From Elymus sibiricus (taxonomy: Eukaryota; Streptophyta; Magnoliopsida; Poales; Poaceae): a stretch of DNA of 64,000 nt. The notes beneath the pieces were generated by a model. It did no database searches, had not been told where the DNA came from, and saw nothing but the letters and a program-made list of their open reading frames with translations. Numbering within the stretch: the stretch's first letter is position 1; every line of letters starts with the position of its first letter. The stretch spans positions 144,006,001 through 144,070,000 of the forward strand of contig CM077670.1 of NCBI GenBank assembly GCA_039707655.1, in the 5' to 3' direction. The position numbers were made by a program, and so were the translations under genes. Shown one piece after another: positions 53,184 to 64,000 of this stretch.

Positions 53184-56100
53184 TGTGACGCCTCCGACTT
53201 AATCGTGCACTAATCATACACGCAAATGCACACGATCAAGCCTAAGGACTCACGGGAAGATATCACAACACAACTCTAGACACAAAATAAAATAATACAA
53301 GCTTTATATTACAAGCCAGGGGCCTCGAGGGCTCGAATACATAAGCTCGAGTCATACAAACATTAGCAAAAGAAAAGGTATCTGAGTACAGACACCAAGT
53401 TAAACAAGTTTGCCTTAAGAAGGCTAGCACAACAATGACACTGATCGAAAAGGCGAAGGCCTCTTGCCTAGGGCCTCCGAACTACTCCTGGTCTTCGGGG
53501 ATCTCCACATCGTAGAAGGTGCCTCTGGGGATCTCCTGCTCCTGGGCTCCATCGTCTGATCGCAGCAACCGTCTAGGGGAAAAGAAGTAGCAAAGCAACC
53601 GTGAGTACTCATCCAAAGTACTCGCAAGACTGACATCAGAACTATACTAAATATGCATCGGTATCAAAGGAATGGGGCTATATCTTTGGACTAAACTGCA
53701 GAAATGCCAGAACAGAGGGGGAAAGGCCTAGCCTATCGAAGACTAGCATCTTGAAGCAATCTTGCAGAATAAGAAGAGAGTAGAACAAGATAATATATAA
53801 TCAATCATATTTAGTAAAACCCTGGGATACTTTCTCGACTACCCTGCGAGAAAGTGATCCCGAGAGCAGTAGTATTAGTTTAACAGTGTAACAGTATCCA
53901 TTTGTAGTTGTAGCAGATCAGGAAACAACTCCGAGCGTCCTGTTACCATGGACACGGCTATTCGAATAGATCACTTCCCTGTAGGGGTGCACTACTGTTA
54001 CCCAACATGCTCGATTAACTCTGGCCGGACACACTTTTATCGGGTCATGCCCAGCCTCGGCTGATCGACACGACGTAGTCCTACCTAGGCTCAGCAGAGA
54101 GGTCCCCGCCGGTCTACATCCTAATTGCTCAGGGGTCTTGGGCCATCGCCCTTTGCACTCCGGGTCGTTGTGTGCAGGGTTAGATCCAGGCACCACCTCT
54201 GTCATGGATGGCGCCGATCCTGCCGTGCCACAATGCTGAACTGGATGCCTGACAAAGCTTTCGACTTATACATACAGCGTAGAGGGCCCCATTAAACCAT
54301 TATACCACATGGTGGTAGTGCGTATAGGCCAGCGGCCAACTCAGATCAAATACCCAAATCCGTTAGGCGTATTTAGTAACTCGCAGAGATGAACAGGATT
54401 CCTATCGCTCCGACTAGGTATCTCGTGGAACACAACCAGGGACCAGGCCCACCTCTCACCTAGGTAGTCTTCGCCTGCCCTATCGCTCCGACTACAGTGC
54501 AAGTTCCACACCGGCTGTCGAGACAAGTCCCGAGCTACCACCACTTCCTGGGTGGTACTGCTAACAGCCAGCCGCCACAGGACTCTCTCGCGGGTACCCT
54601 TGGGTTTAACCCGTCTTGTTTCATTAGCTCGCGGGCACTCTTGGAGCTGGCCCGACTTTAACAATTTAAAGTATTGCAGTCATGTAAACAGTTCCGTGAT
54701 CATTCCCCAGAGTGATCACGGCCCAATAACAAGCCTGGCAAACGGACAAGGGTGAAGGGCCAGCTGATGAAATAAAACATACCTAGCTAAGCATCATGGG
54801 ATAGCAGGTAAGGTATCAATAGCAGGCGACGAAATCAGACTATGCAACAGAATAGGAGCTATTTGAGCAACAACAGCAGCAATTCAAATGCAAGCAATAG
54901 AGAGAAAGAGTAGGCGATATCTGGATGATCAAGGGGGTTTTGCTTGCCTAGAAGCTCTGCTCAAAGGGGCTGGTCTTCAGGGACGTAGTCGTACTTTGTA
55001 GCAGCGTCAGTCTTGGAGTCTACCGGAGAGAAGAGGGGGAAGAAACAATAAATACAAGCAACAAATGCAATCACAGATGCATGGCAAAGTAGCACACTAT
55101 TCGGGGAGTGCTCTAATACAATACTACGCAAGTTAGTCCGAGCAGGAAACATCTGGAGGTGTTTTACCAGCTCCTGGCAATTATCGGACAGATGAAACAG
55201 AGGGAAAAGTTCCATTTCATCACGTTAGAGGGGTGTGACAGGTATGTGGGTGGCATAATCGGATTCTTCATATTTTTCTGATCATTTTTCATATATAAAT
55301 TATTTTCATCCGAGTTACGTTTTATTTTATATGATTTTTCAAAGTTTTAAACATTTTCTGGAATTTCTGGAATTATTTAATTAGAATTATCCAAAACAGT
55401 GTCCGGTGATGTCAGCATGACGTCAGGGTGATGTCAGCAGTCAACGGGGACTTTGACTGGTCAAACTGACCAGTGGGTCCCACCTGTCATTGACTGATTT
55501 AATTAAACAGAGATTTAATTTAACTAATTAAGTTAATTAGTTAACGGGTCCCACATGTGAGTGGAATATTTAGTTAATCAGAGTTAATTATTTTAAACTA
55601 ATCCTAATTAGTGGCAGTGGACTCACATGTCAGTGTCACATTTAATTAACAGATTAATTAAATTAGTAACTTAGTTAACTAATTAGGTGGGGCCTACGTG
55701 TCATTGACTGGGACAAACCCAGTCAGCTTTGACTGGTCAACTGGGCCCAGTGGGACCAAGTGATCAGTCTCTGCTTAGTCTAACAGGGATTTAGTTTATT
55801 TAATTAACTTAATTAAGCAGTGGGCCCAGTCTGTCAGTGGGTGTGTTAATTAGCATTGTTAGTTAACCTAATTTAACAGCTACAGTACACGGGCCCACAT
55901 GTCAGTCTAACAGAGGGAGTACTTAGCGCCTAATCGTGCAGCCACGTCAGACTCGCCGGAACAGTCGCCGGTGACCACAAACAGTGGCGGAGCTACGCCG
56001 GAGTTGGCCGGAACCGCGGCACAGACGTCCATTCGGGACGCAGCCGGGTGTTTTTGAACGAGCGTCGCGGCGCGCGTCGTCTTGTGCCATTAGTTCGCAC

Positions 56101-57333
56101 GAGGCTGCTCGGAAACGAGCAGAGCAACGGCGTCGGGCGGCGACCGGAGCACGGTGAGCTCGGGATCGAGCCCACTGGCATCGTCCCGATGATGCAAAGT
56201 GGACGGGAGCAACCTATGGGCTCCAGGAGTTCGATGGTGGCACTGGTCGGGCATGAGACGCCCTAGAACGATAGCGGCGACTAGGCAAATGGCGATGAGC
56301 TCACGGCCATGGTAGGGGGCAAAGCTAGGGGCTCGAGGAAGAGGGCAAAAAGGCCGTGGAGGGCCGGAGGCTCACAGGGAGGGCAGGAGAGGGCTCGGGG
56401 GAGCCGGTGAGGTCGAGGCGTAGCAGATCGAGCGGCGGCGAGCTTCGGGCAGAGGCGGCAAAAATGGTGGCGATGGCCACGAACAAGGACCTCCCGGCTC
56501 GAGCTGGTCCTCGCAGATGATGTAGACGACGCAGGCGGCCCTTCTGGACAAGAGCTGGCCGCACGGGACGTCGATGGCTGCGAGCTTAAACGAGATGCGC
56601 CCATGGCGGCATCGGTTGCCGTGTTTCAGAGGAGAGCGACGAGGGAGAGAGGAGAAGGAGGGTTTGGTTTCGTCCGCTGGCTCGAGCTGATCTTTATCGC
56701 ATGCGAGGAGGCGTCGGATGGTCGACAGCAGCGGCAATTGTCGAGCGGATGGCGCGTACTGGCCCTGGCACCATGGCCTCTGCCTCGGCGCGACGATAGG
56801 GAAAGGCCGGGTATGATGGGCCGGGCCGCACTGTGGGGTTGGCTGGGCCAAGTGCACAGTGCAATTTTACATTTTTCCTTTTCTTTTCTGTTCTATGTTT
56901 TCACCTCTGTTTTGCAAATTGATAGGCCACAAAAATACTTTTGTAAAATATGAGTGTTGTCCACCTAAATACTAGGCAATATTTAACTCTGCCAGAAATT
57001 GGTTGGGGTATTATTTGAATTGGCTTGAATTTTATATAAATAGAAATGGACTCAATAGTGCTGTTTTGTCACTGTTTTTGGTTGCTAGAGACCTTTAACT
57101 AATTCAATTAATGTTGACTTTATTTTTATAATTGCCTTGAGAATATTTGCAATATTATGAACATTTTAGTTTCCAAATTGGAACAACTTTTATTTTCAAT
57201 TTATATTTGAATTTCAATTTGAGTTGGAATTTGAAATGAGATATGATGCAAATGATGATCAAGCACTGTTAAACAGGGTGACTTGGCATTATCAAAAGGT
57301 GATCACTGTAGCTTAATACATGGGGATGTTACA
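53184..57333 (-). mobile_element. G3 5' LTR (4150 bp)
   Basis: Plus-strand ends are TGTGACGCCTCCGAC and GGGGATGTTACA. It aligns end to end with 43990-48114, with short indels (for example CCAAAACAGTGTCCGG at about 55392, absent from the other copy). It is followed by TGAGT and the resumed Athila LTR. Confidence 0.9.
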
Positions 57334-58652
57334 TGAGTATTAGTAGTTGAGTTGTCAATTCAACCACACCTGGAGAACTAAATATCTGCAGCAAAATGTT
57401 TAGTAGCACAGTAGTATGATAGTTTTGATAGCAGTAGTACCAATAGCAATAGTAATGGTAGCAGTACCAGTTTTGTAGTGATTGCAACAGCAGTAGCAGC
57501 GAAAGTAACTTAGCAAAGATCAATATGCGAAAAGCGTAGGCATTGGATCGGTGATGGATAATTTTGTTGGATGACATTCATCATGTAACAGTCACAACCT
57601 AGAGCGATACACAATAGCTCCAATTCATCAATGTAATGTAGGCATGTATTCCGTATATAGTCATACGTGCTTATAGTAAGAACTTGCATGACATCTTTTG
57701 TCCTACCCTCCCGTGGCAGCGGGGTCCTTAAGGAAACTAAGGGATATTAGGGCCTCCTTTTAATAGATAACCAGAACAAAGCATTAGCACTTAGTGAATA
57801 CATGAACTCCTCAAACTACGGTAATCACCGGAAAGACTCCCAATTATTGTCACCTTGGGATATGTGGATCATAACACGTAATAGGTGCATACAACTTCCA
57901 AGATAGGATCAAGAACACAACTATATTCATGAAAACATAAAGGGTTCAGATCTGAAATCATGGCACTCAGGCCCTAGTGACAAGCATTAAGCATAGCAAA
58001 GTCATAGCAACATCAATCTCAGAACATAGTGGATACTAGGGATCAAAGCCCTAACAAATTGACTCGATTACATGATAAATCTCATCCAACCCATCACCGT
58101 CCAGCAAGCCTACGAAGAAATTACTCACACACGGCGGTGAGCATCATGAAATTGGTGATGGAGGATGGTTGATGATGACGATGGCGTCGAATCCCCCTCT
58201 CTGGAGCCCCGAACGGACTCCAGATCAGCCCTCCCGATGAAGAACAGGAGGTGGCGGCGGCTCCATATCATAAAACGCGATGATTCTTTCTCTCTGATTT
58301 TTTTCTGGACGAATTGGTACTTATATCATTAGAGTTAGGGTTGCTGGAGTTGCCAGGGGCCCACAAGCCTGCCAGGCGCACCCTGCGGGGTGGGCGCGCC
58401 CCCTGGGCTTGTGGCGCCTGGGTGGCCCCCCCTCTGGTAATTCTCTTCACCAGTATTTTTTATATATTCTAAAATAATTCTCCGTAAATTTTCAGGTCCA
58501 TCCGAGAACTTTTATTTTTGCACAAAAATAATACCATGGCAATTCTGCTGAAAATAGCGTCAGTCCGGGTTAGTTCCATTCAAATCATGCAAATTAGAGT
58601 CCAAAACCAGAGCAAAAGTGTTTGGAAAAGTAGATACGTTCGGGACGTATCA
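57334..58652 (-). mobile_element. composite A 5' LTR, outer piece
   Basis: It resumes at TGAGTATTAGTAGTTGAG and ends CGGGACGTATCA, matching 30950-32267. The next five bases are CCGAC, the second copy of the TSD. Confidence 0.9.
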
Positions 58653-58657
58653 CCGAC

Positions 58658-61600
58658 CTCGTCCACGTGCCCACCCTCGACCCTGGTGCCTGAGTCCTTG
58701 TCCTTCCACTTTGCCTTTGTCCGTTGCTTCATCTCCGACCACGCATTCGAGCTGGTAGCCACCGCAATATCGGCATCGACCTCGTCATCGTCTTTGGCCA
58801 CCAGAGCTTCACCGCATCGATCCGCCGCCCTCTGCTGCTACTAACCCTCTCGCCGAGCCCCCTTGTGCTCCTCGGTGAGCTCCCCTCGATTTCTCCTTTG
58901 CTTCCCCCTCGGATTCATGCCGAATCGCTGCCGCCCGCGAGCACCGAACTCCGCCGTCCGCCATGGCCGACGGGCTCGAGCACCCCGTGCTCCTCTGCCC
59001 GAACCAGTGCTCTCCGCATGCTCTTGGCACTCCTAGGAGGTCGACGAGCCCTCCAGCATCTCCTCCCGTGCCTCCTAGCGCCGTCCCCATCCCTCATGTG
59101 CTTAGGACACCGCGTCTGCTCGTCGCCGGTGCCGTTTCCGGCCACCCTTGCAGGCCCACCTGCACCAGCCGACTCAGTACGCTGCCCATGTTCGAACGCA
59201 CCGCTCCACGCGACGGCGCGCCCCCTGTCCGCTCCTGCCTACGCGCCGCCGCGCCTGCCGCTGCTAGCGCTGCTGCTGTGCTGCTGCGCTGCGGCCCGCG
59301 TGCGCCCTCTGCTGCCCAGCCCGCGTGCCGCCCGCACCCCGCCTCGTCCACGGGCCGCGCTCGCCCGCTGCTACCGGCCGGCCACGCCCACGGTTGTGCC
59401 CCTGCTGTGTGTGCGCGCACATGCACAACAAACCCCCTGGTGTCCTTGTGCCACTGCCCTATGGGGCCGCCCAGTTAATTAGGGGCTAATCCCCTGTTAA
59501 CTTTTATTTTTGTTAGTTTATTTGAGTTGTTAACTAGTGACCCTATGACAGTGGGCCCCTTCACTTAAATATCTGGCTAGAATTAACTTCTAAGTCAATG
59601 TGTCAATGACCGTTAGGCCCCACTGCCCATTTTGACCAGTCAACACTTGACTGTTGATTGGGCTGACCCAGCCCCAATGGACCCACGTGTCATTCGCAGT
59701 GGCTAGCCCACTGCTGTGTAATAAAAGTATTTCTGTCAAAATTCGAATTAATAAATAAATCCAGAATATTGCTAAAACTTTGAAAATTCATAGAAAATAA
59801 ACTGTAACTCCGATGAAAATAATTTATATATGAAAGTTGATCAGAAAAATTTGAAGAATCTAAATGTGCTATCCATGTACCTGTCAAACCCCTCTAACTT
59901 AATGAACATTGACATTTTGCATTAGGATCATCTGACCGATTAATACCCAGGAAAACATTGCCAGATGTTTTCCCTCTTCTTTTAAAATGTTTAGTTATGC
60001 ATTAGGGCATATCATCATCACACTTTGACATGACATGCATCTGTGTTGCATTTTTATGCCCATTATTTATCTGTTTCCCCCTCTCCTCTATTCTTTCGGT
60101 AGACTCCCAGACTGCCGCTGCCCCCGAGTACGACTACGTCTCCGACGACCCGTCCTTCTCAGTAGAGCATCCAGGCAAGCAAAACCCCTTGATCATTCCG
60201 ATATTGCCTATTCTTTCCCTCTACTTCTTGCATTAGAGAGTCGATTCAGATGATTCTTTATCGGTAGATCCTATTATGATGCATAGCCTATCTTTCATAA
60301 ATTGTTGTTGATACTTTACCTGTTATCCTATATGCTCAGTATAGCTATGCTAGTATCCCATCAGTGGCCCTACACCCTTGTCCGTGTGCCATGCTATATT
60401 ATCGGGTCGTGATCCCCTTGGGGCGATGATCATGGATATATTATATACACTATACAATGTTACAAGATATGATTAAAGTCGGGTCGGCTTGGAGAGCACC
60501 CGTGAGAGATTCTCTGTGGCGGACGACAGGGCAGGTGGAGACCATCTAGGAGAGAGGTGGGCCTGGGGCCTGGTCATTGTCCGCAGTTACTTAAGAATAA
60601 CATGCTTAACGAGATTTGGGTATTTGATCTGAGACTGCCATTGGCATATACGCACTAACCGCTGTACGGGATAACGGCTTATTGGGTCCTCGGCATCGTA
60701 CGATTCCCCCGAAAGCTCTATTAGACGTCACAGTTGAGCGGCACGGTCTAGCAGATATCCTCCGATCGGGTGAGGCTGGACCATCCACGCAACATGCAGG
60801 AGTGCTTAGGGTGATTGGCCCATGACCCCTTCGTGCTTAGGATGTAGACCGGCGTGCTGACCTCTCTGCGGAGCCTAGGTAGGATTACGGCGTGTCGATT
60901 ATCCGAGGCCGGGCATTACCCATGAAAGTGTGTCCAGCTAGAGGTAATTGAGTGTATCAGGTTATGTGGTGCACCCCTGTAGGGAAGAAACTATTCGAAT
61001 AGCCGTGTCCACGGTAACAGGACGACTTGGAGTTGTATCCCGACCTCTTACAACTAAAACAGGATACTTGATAAAACACATCTAGATAATAGTCAGATAC
61101 CCCCGGAGATCGCTTTCTCACAGGGTGACGAGGAGAGGATCTCTTGGCAGGTTATTTCTATATGTATGTGCAAGATGATACCATATACGCTCCTCTCTTC
61201 TACTGCTGAAAGATGTAGTCTTCGATAGGATGAGCTTCTTCCCCCTTACTCTAGCATTCTGTAGTATAGTCTAAAGATATACCCCTTCCCTTTGATACCG
61301 ATGCATACCTAGTATAGATCTGATGTAAGTCTTGCGAGTACTTTGGATGAGTACTCACCATTGCTTTGCTATTCTTTTCCTTCTACCCGGTTGCGGCAAT
61401 AGTTGGTAGCATCGCGGATGCAGGTTACCCCCGAGGGTGCTTAATACGTGGAGACCGACGACCAGGAGTAGTCTAGAGGTCCCAGGCAGGAGGCCTTGCC
61501 TTTCGATCTAGTGTCGTTGTTGTGCTCAGCCTTCTTAAGGCACCCTTGTAAATGTCTGTAGTCAGACCTAACCTTTGATGTAATATCGGGTCTTGCGACC

Positions 61601-61733
61601 CCTGTTTGTATTATTATGTTTCTTTGTTTAATTTGTGTCCTAGAGTTGTGTTGTGATATAAACGTGGGTCACCATTTATGATCGTGCATGATACGTGTAT
61701 GATTAGTGCACGATTATAAACGGGGGTGTCACA
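58658..61733 (+). mobile_element. G2 3' LTR, second part
   Basis: It continues the LTR broken at 30854. The first 800 bp are GC-rich with Pro/Ala-coding bias, giving open frames of up to 252 codons (58724-59482) with no domain. The later part is homologous to the G3 LTR read in the opposite orientation: compare CGGCCCGA and GGTGGAGACYATCTAGG here with 45200-45330. It ends GGGGGTGTCACA at 61733. Confidence 0.85.
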
Positions 61734-62160
61734 AATCTGAAAATTTTCATGGTTATGAATCTGAAACTATTGTGGCACATCTTACTAAATTAAATGATAT
61801 TGCCACCTAATTTGCTCATGAGGAAAAAAATTCGCTATTAGTATATTCTTAAGTTGTTTCCTTTCTCATTAAAGGGTGATGCTAAAGAATGGTTCAATAC
61901 TCTTGCTCCTGGTTGTGTGCGTAGTCCCCAGGATATGATTTATTACTTCTCTGGAAAATATTTTCCTGCTCAAAATAAACAAGTTGCCTTACAGGAAATT
62001 TACAACTTTGTCCAATTTGAAGAAGAGAATCTCCCTCAAGCTTGGGGGAGGCTTCTCCAATTACTTAATGCTTTACGATGGACTAACCGATGCTTCTAGG
62101 GACTACCTAGATAGTTGTGTTGGCTGTGTTTTCAAGGAATGAACTGTTCAGTAGGCTCAG
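61734..62160 (+). pseudogene. element D gag capsid core
   Basis: LFPFSLKGDAKEWFNTLAPG, SPQDMIYYFSGKYFPAQNK and QEIYNFVQFEEENLPQAWGR match the retrotransposon gag capsid domain. Stops at about 61808 and 61851, and a frame break with apparent loss of residues near 62075 (LLNAL directly before YDGLTDAS in another frame), disable it. Confidence 0.8.
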
Positions 62161-63212
62161 GAACTATTGGATAATATATTGAGGAATGCCGATGATTGGA
62201 CACTTCCCGAACCACCACCTAAACCAACTTCTAAGAAGAGAGGTATTCTATTCCTCAGTTCAGAAGATATGCGAGAAGCAAATAAATCTATGAAAGGGAA
62301 AGGTATTAAATCTAAAGATGTTAAAAATCTATCACCCATTGAAGAAATACATGGACTTGATATCCCGACATAGGTAGTAGAGGTAAATTCTCTTTATAAA
62401 TTTGATGAGGGTGATATTCCATATAATAAATCTCCTAGTCAATGCTTGGATGAATTTGATAACTTTGTTGTGAAGCAAGAAAACTTTAATAGATATGTAA
62501 GCAATCAACTGAAACAAAATGCCATTATGATAATTACATCATTAAAGAGGAACACTTTAATATGTATGTTAGCAATCAATTAAAACGGAATGCCATCATG
62601 ATTGAATGCTTGAGTGATTTGATGTTTAGAACTGCTAATGATGTTAATGGTTTATGTAAACATGCATCTATGGTTCACACTCAGCTAGAACAAGTCTCTA
62701 AGTCACAAAATGATTTGCTTAATGAGATGAATAATAAAATAAATGATCATGCTATTAGAGTGGTTACTAGAGGTGGTAAAATGACTCAGGATCCTCTATA
62801 TCTTGAAGGTCATCCTAAAGGAATTGACCAAGATTCTCAGAGAATTAATAATGAAGTACCTAGTTCATCCAAGAAGAAGAAAAAGAAAAAGGATAAAACT
62901 TTTCATGCTTCTAGTGAACCTGTTGTAGAAAAACCTTCTGAGAATCCTAATAATGTTTTTGTTCCTGATGATGAGACAGAGTCTGGTAATGAATATTTGC
63001 CTAGTGATAATGATAATGATGATGCCAATGATGATCATAATGATGCTCAACCAAGCAATAGTAAAGAATCTGATAATGATGTAGAAATAGAACCTGCAGT
63101 TGATCTTGATAACCCACCTCCTAAAATTAAAAGATATGATAAAAAGGATTTCATTGCTAGGAAACATGGTAAAGAAAGAGAACCATGGGTTCAAACCCAT
63201 GCCGTTCCCTAG
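62161..63212 (+). pseudogene. element D gag C-terminal part
   Basis: Frames carry the NADDWTLPEPPPKPTSKKRG linker, KNLSPIEEIHGLDIPT, the coiled region (MFRTANDVNGLCKHASMVHT) and a Lys run (SSKKKKKKKDK). A segment of about 50 bp (AACTTTAATAGATATGTAAG at 62482) is repeated in diverged form at 62551 and causes a frame break. It corresponds to 37096-37880 in composite A. Confidence 0.75.
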
Positions 63213-63560
63213 TAAGGTTGTGAAATATAGAGATGAAGAGGCTTTTAATCGCTTTGTTGAAATGCTTAGACCTGTGTTTTTGCAAACACCTTTGGCTGAT
63301 ATTTTGAAAATGCCTCCATATTCTAAGTATATGAAAGATATTGTCACAAATAAAAGAAAGATACCGGAAGCTGGAATTTCCACCATGCTCGCAAATTATT
63401 CTTTTGATGGAAAAGTACCTTAGAAATTGGGAGATCTAGGAATACCTACTATACCATGCTCCATTAAAAGAAATTATGTCAAAACTGCTTTATGTGATTT
63501 AGGAGCCGGTGTTAGTGTTATGCCTTTCTCTTTATATAGAAGACTTGATTTGAGCAGGCT
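63100..63560 (+). pseudogene. element D protease
   Basis: RFVEMLRPVFLQTPLADI and MLANYSFDGKVP precede a TAG (63421), then LGDLGIPTIPC and the active-site box LCDLGAGVSVMPFSLYRRLD. The coding sequence is cut at 63560 by an LTR. It is homologous to 36518-36961. Confidence 0.8.
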
Positions 63561-64000
63561 TGTCGGCGTACGACACCTATGGGACCGCGTGGATCCCTTT
63601 TACGGTTCAGCTGGGGAGAAGATGTACAGAAAGAGCGGATCCAACGATCAACGCGGGGATTTTTACCCAGGTTCGGGCCGCTGAGTAGCGTAAAACCCTA
63701 CTCCTGCTTTGGTTTATTGTGGATGTTTAAGCTCAGATACACGGAGCGCTTCTTGGTGAACAGTACGCAAGAAGGGCGGCTACGCATGCAGCTGGGCCAG
63801 AAAAGCTCCCTCCCCCTGTAGCTTCTCCTTGGGCCTCCTTTTATATTACCAAGGGGTCACCAACAGTGGCGAATAGTACGTACAAGAGGTGTAATGTTGC
63901 TACAGTGTTTACATGCTTATCACTGACGACTTAGGACAAAATGCATTGAATGCTCCACTTAGGTGTCCCTTACTTTCTTGAGGACGGAAAAAGAGCGCGT
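63561..64000 (-). mobile_element. LTR inserted in element D, running off the window
   Basis: It starts TGTCGGCGTACGACACC on the plus strand, the mirror of an LTR ending in CGCCGACA. On the minus strand a TATAAAAGG box lies at 63837-63845. The block GGATTTTTACCCAGGTTCGG is common in Gypsy LTRs of grasses. AGGCT (63556-63560) would be the TSD, and its partner lies outside the window. Confidence 0.65.

Larger units (their letters stand above)
43990..57333 (-). mobile_element. full-length chromodomain Gypsy element G3
   Basis: The 13,344 bp element has two long LTRs (43990-48114 and 53184-57333), a primer-binding site, gag, protease, RT, RNase H, integrase, chromodomain and a polypurine tract in the standard order. 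The TSD is TGAGT at the right (57334-57338) and TGACT at the left (43985-43989), one base changed. It is the same family as G2 (Tekay/Del-type chromovirus). Frameshifts between gag, protease, RT and integrase make it inactive. Confidence 0.9.
30855..58652 (-). mobile_element. Athila-type composite element A with three LTRs
   Basis: The outer LTRs (30855-32267 and 43889-43989 plus 57334-58652) both read TGATAACCC...GTATCA on the plus strand and are flanked by the perfect five-base TSD CCGAC. So everything between them, apart from the later G3 insertion, behaves as one insertion about 14.4 kb long. Inside lies a third LTR (38593-40153) of a different but related subfamily, with its own primer-binding site and polypurine tract. 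Coding content is a capsid-less gag, protease, a 341-codon ORF and a 272-codon ORF. No RT, RNase H or integrase is found. It would depend on an autonomous relative. Confidence 0.8.
61734..63560 (+). mobile_element. Athila-type element D, gag-protease part
   Basis: Starting where the G2 LTR ends, the DNA reads as Athila-type gag (ESETIVAHLTKLNDIAT onward). It includes the capsid core that composite A lacks, then protease, until the LTR inserted at 63561. The 5' end lies left of G2, outside the window. D is the oldest layer of the nest. Confidence 0.8.

Noticed and set aside
58724..59482. 252-codon Pro/Leu/Ala-rich ORF
   Set aside because: It lies entirely in the second part of the G2 LTR and reflects GC-rich composition. 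No domain, and opposite-strand frames are equally long.

Overview
This is nuclear DNA of a large-genome grass, most likely a Triticeae species (wheat, Aegilops or barley group). I infer this from the elements themselves: Athila-type Gypsy elements with TGATAACCC...GTATCA and TGCTAC...GTATCA LTRs, Tekay/Del-like chromodomain Gypsy elements with roughly 4 kb LTRs, a Copia LTR ending in the TATGCCCTAGAGGC box, a CACTA end (TTTGTAGTG), and PIF/Tourist-like MITEs. No prokaryotic gene organisation, CRISPR array or convincing tRNA/rRNA gene is present. The species call is inference only.

Left part (1-19882): low-copy and gene-like DNA mixed with small repeats. It holds microsatellites, a CATGCATG minisatellite, a 400 bp hairpin element, a degenerate tandem duplication (3.1-5.2 kb), a nest of three related MITEs (5235-6100), a weak transcription-unit candidate (7.3-9.0 kb), a two-exon gene-like remnant on the minus strand (9945-10832), and an F-box/FBD pseudogene on the plus strand (11718-13428). 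From about 13.8 kb to 19882 lie direct repeats and minisatellites that appear to be the subterminal part of a CACTA transposon whose right end is exactly at 19882. Its left end is not seen.

Right part (19883-64000): a tower of nested LTR retrotransposons that target-site duplications (TSDs) let one peel apart. An Athila-type element (D, plus, 61734-63560) was hit by a chromodomain Gypsy (G2, plus; 27501-30854 and 58658-61733). G2 was hit twice. The first hit is a Tat-like Gypsy (G1, minus, 19883-27500), itself interrupted by a complete solo Copia LTR (22374-24471, TSD GTACG) and by the CACTA end. The second is an Athila-type composite (A, minus, 30855-58652, TSD CCGAC both sides), itself hit by a second chromodomain Gypsy of the G2 family (G3, minus, 43990-57333, TSD TGAGT/TGACT). 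A further LTR enters D at 63561 and runs off the window. The left halves of G1, G2 and D are missing from the window, so the CACTA either covers all of 1-19882 or marks a rearrangement.

The most unusual object is composite A. Its outer LTRs match each other, but a third LTR of a different subfamily sits inside with its own primer-binding site on one side and polypurine tract on the other. Its gag lacks the capsid core, no pol is present, and two ORFs of 341 and 272 codons remain open. All reverse transcriptase and integrase genes here are broken. No intact cellular gene could be established.
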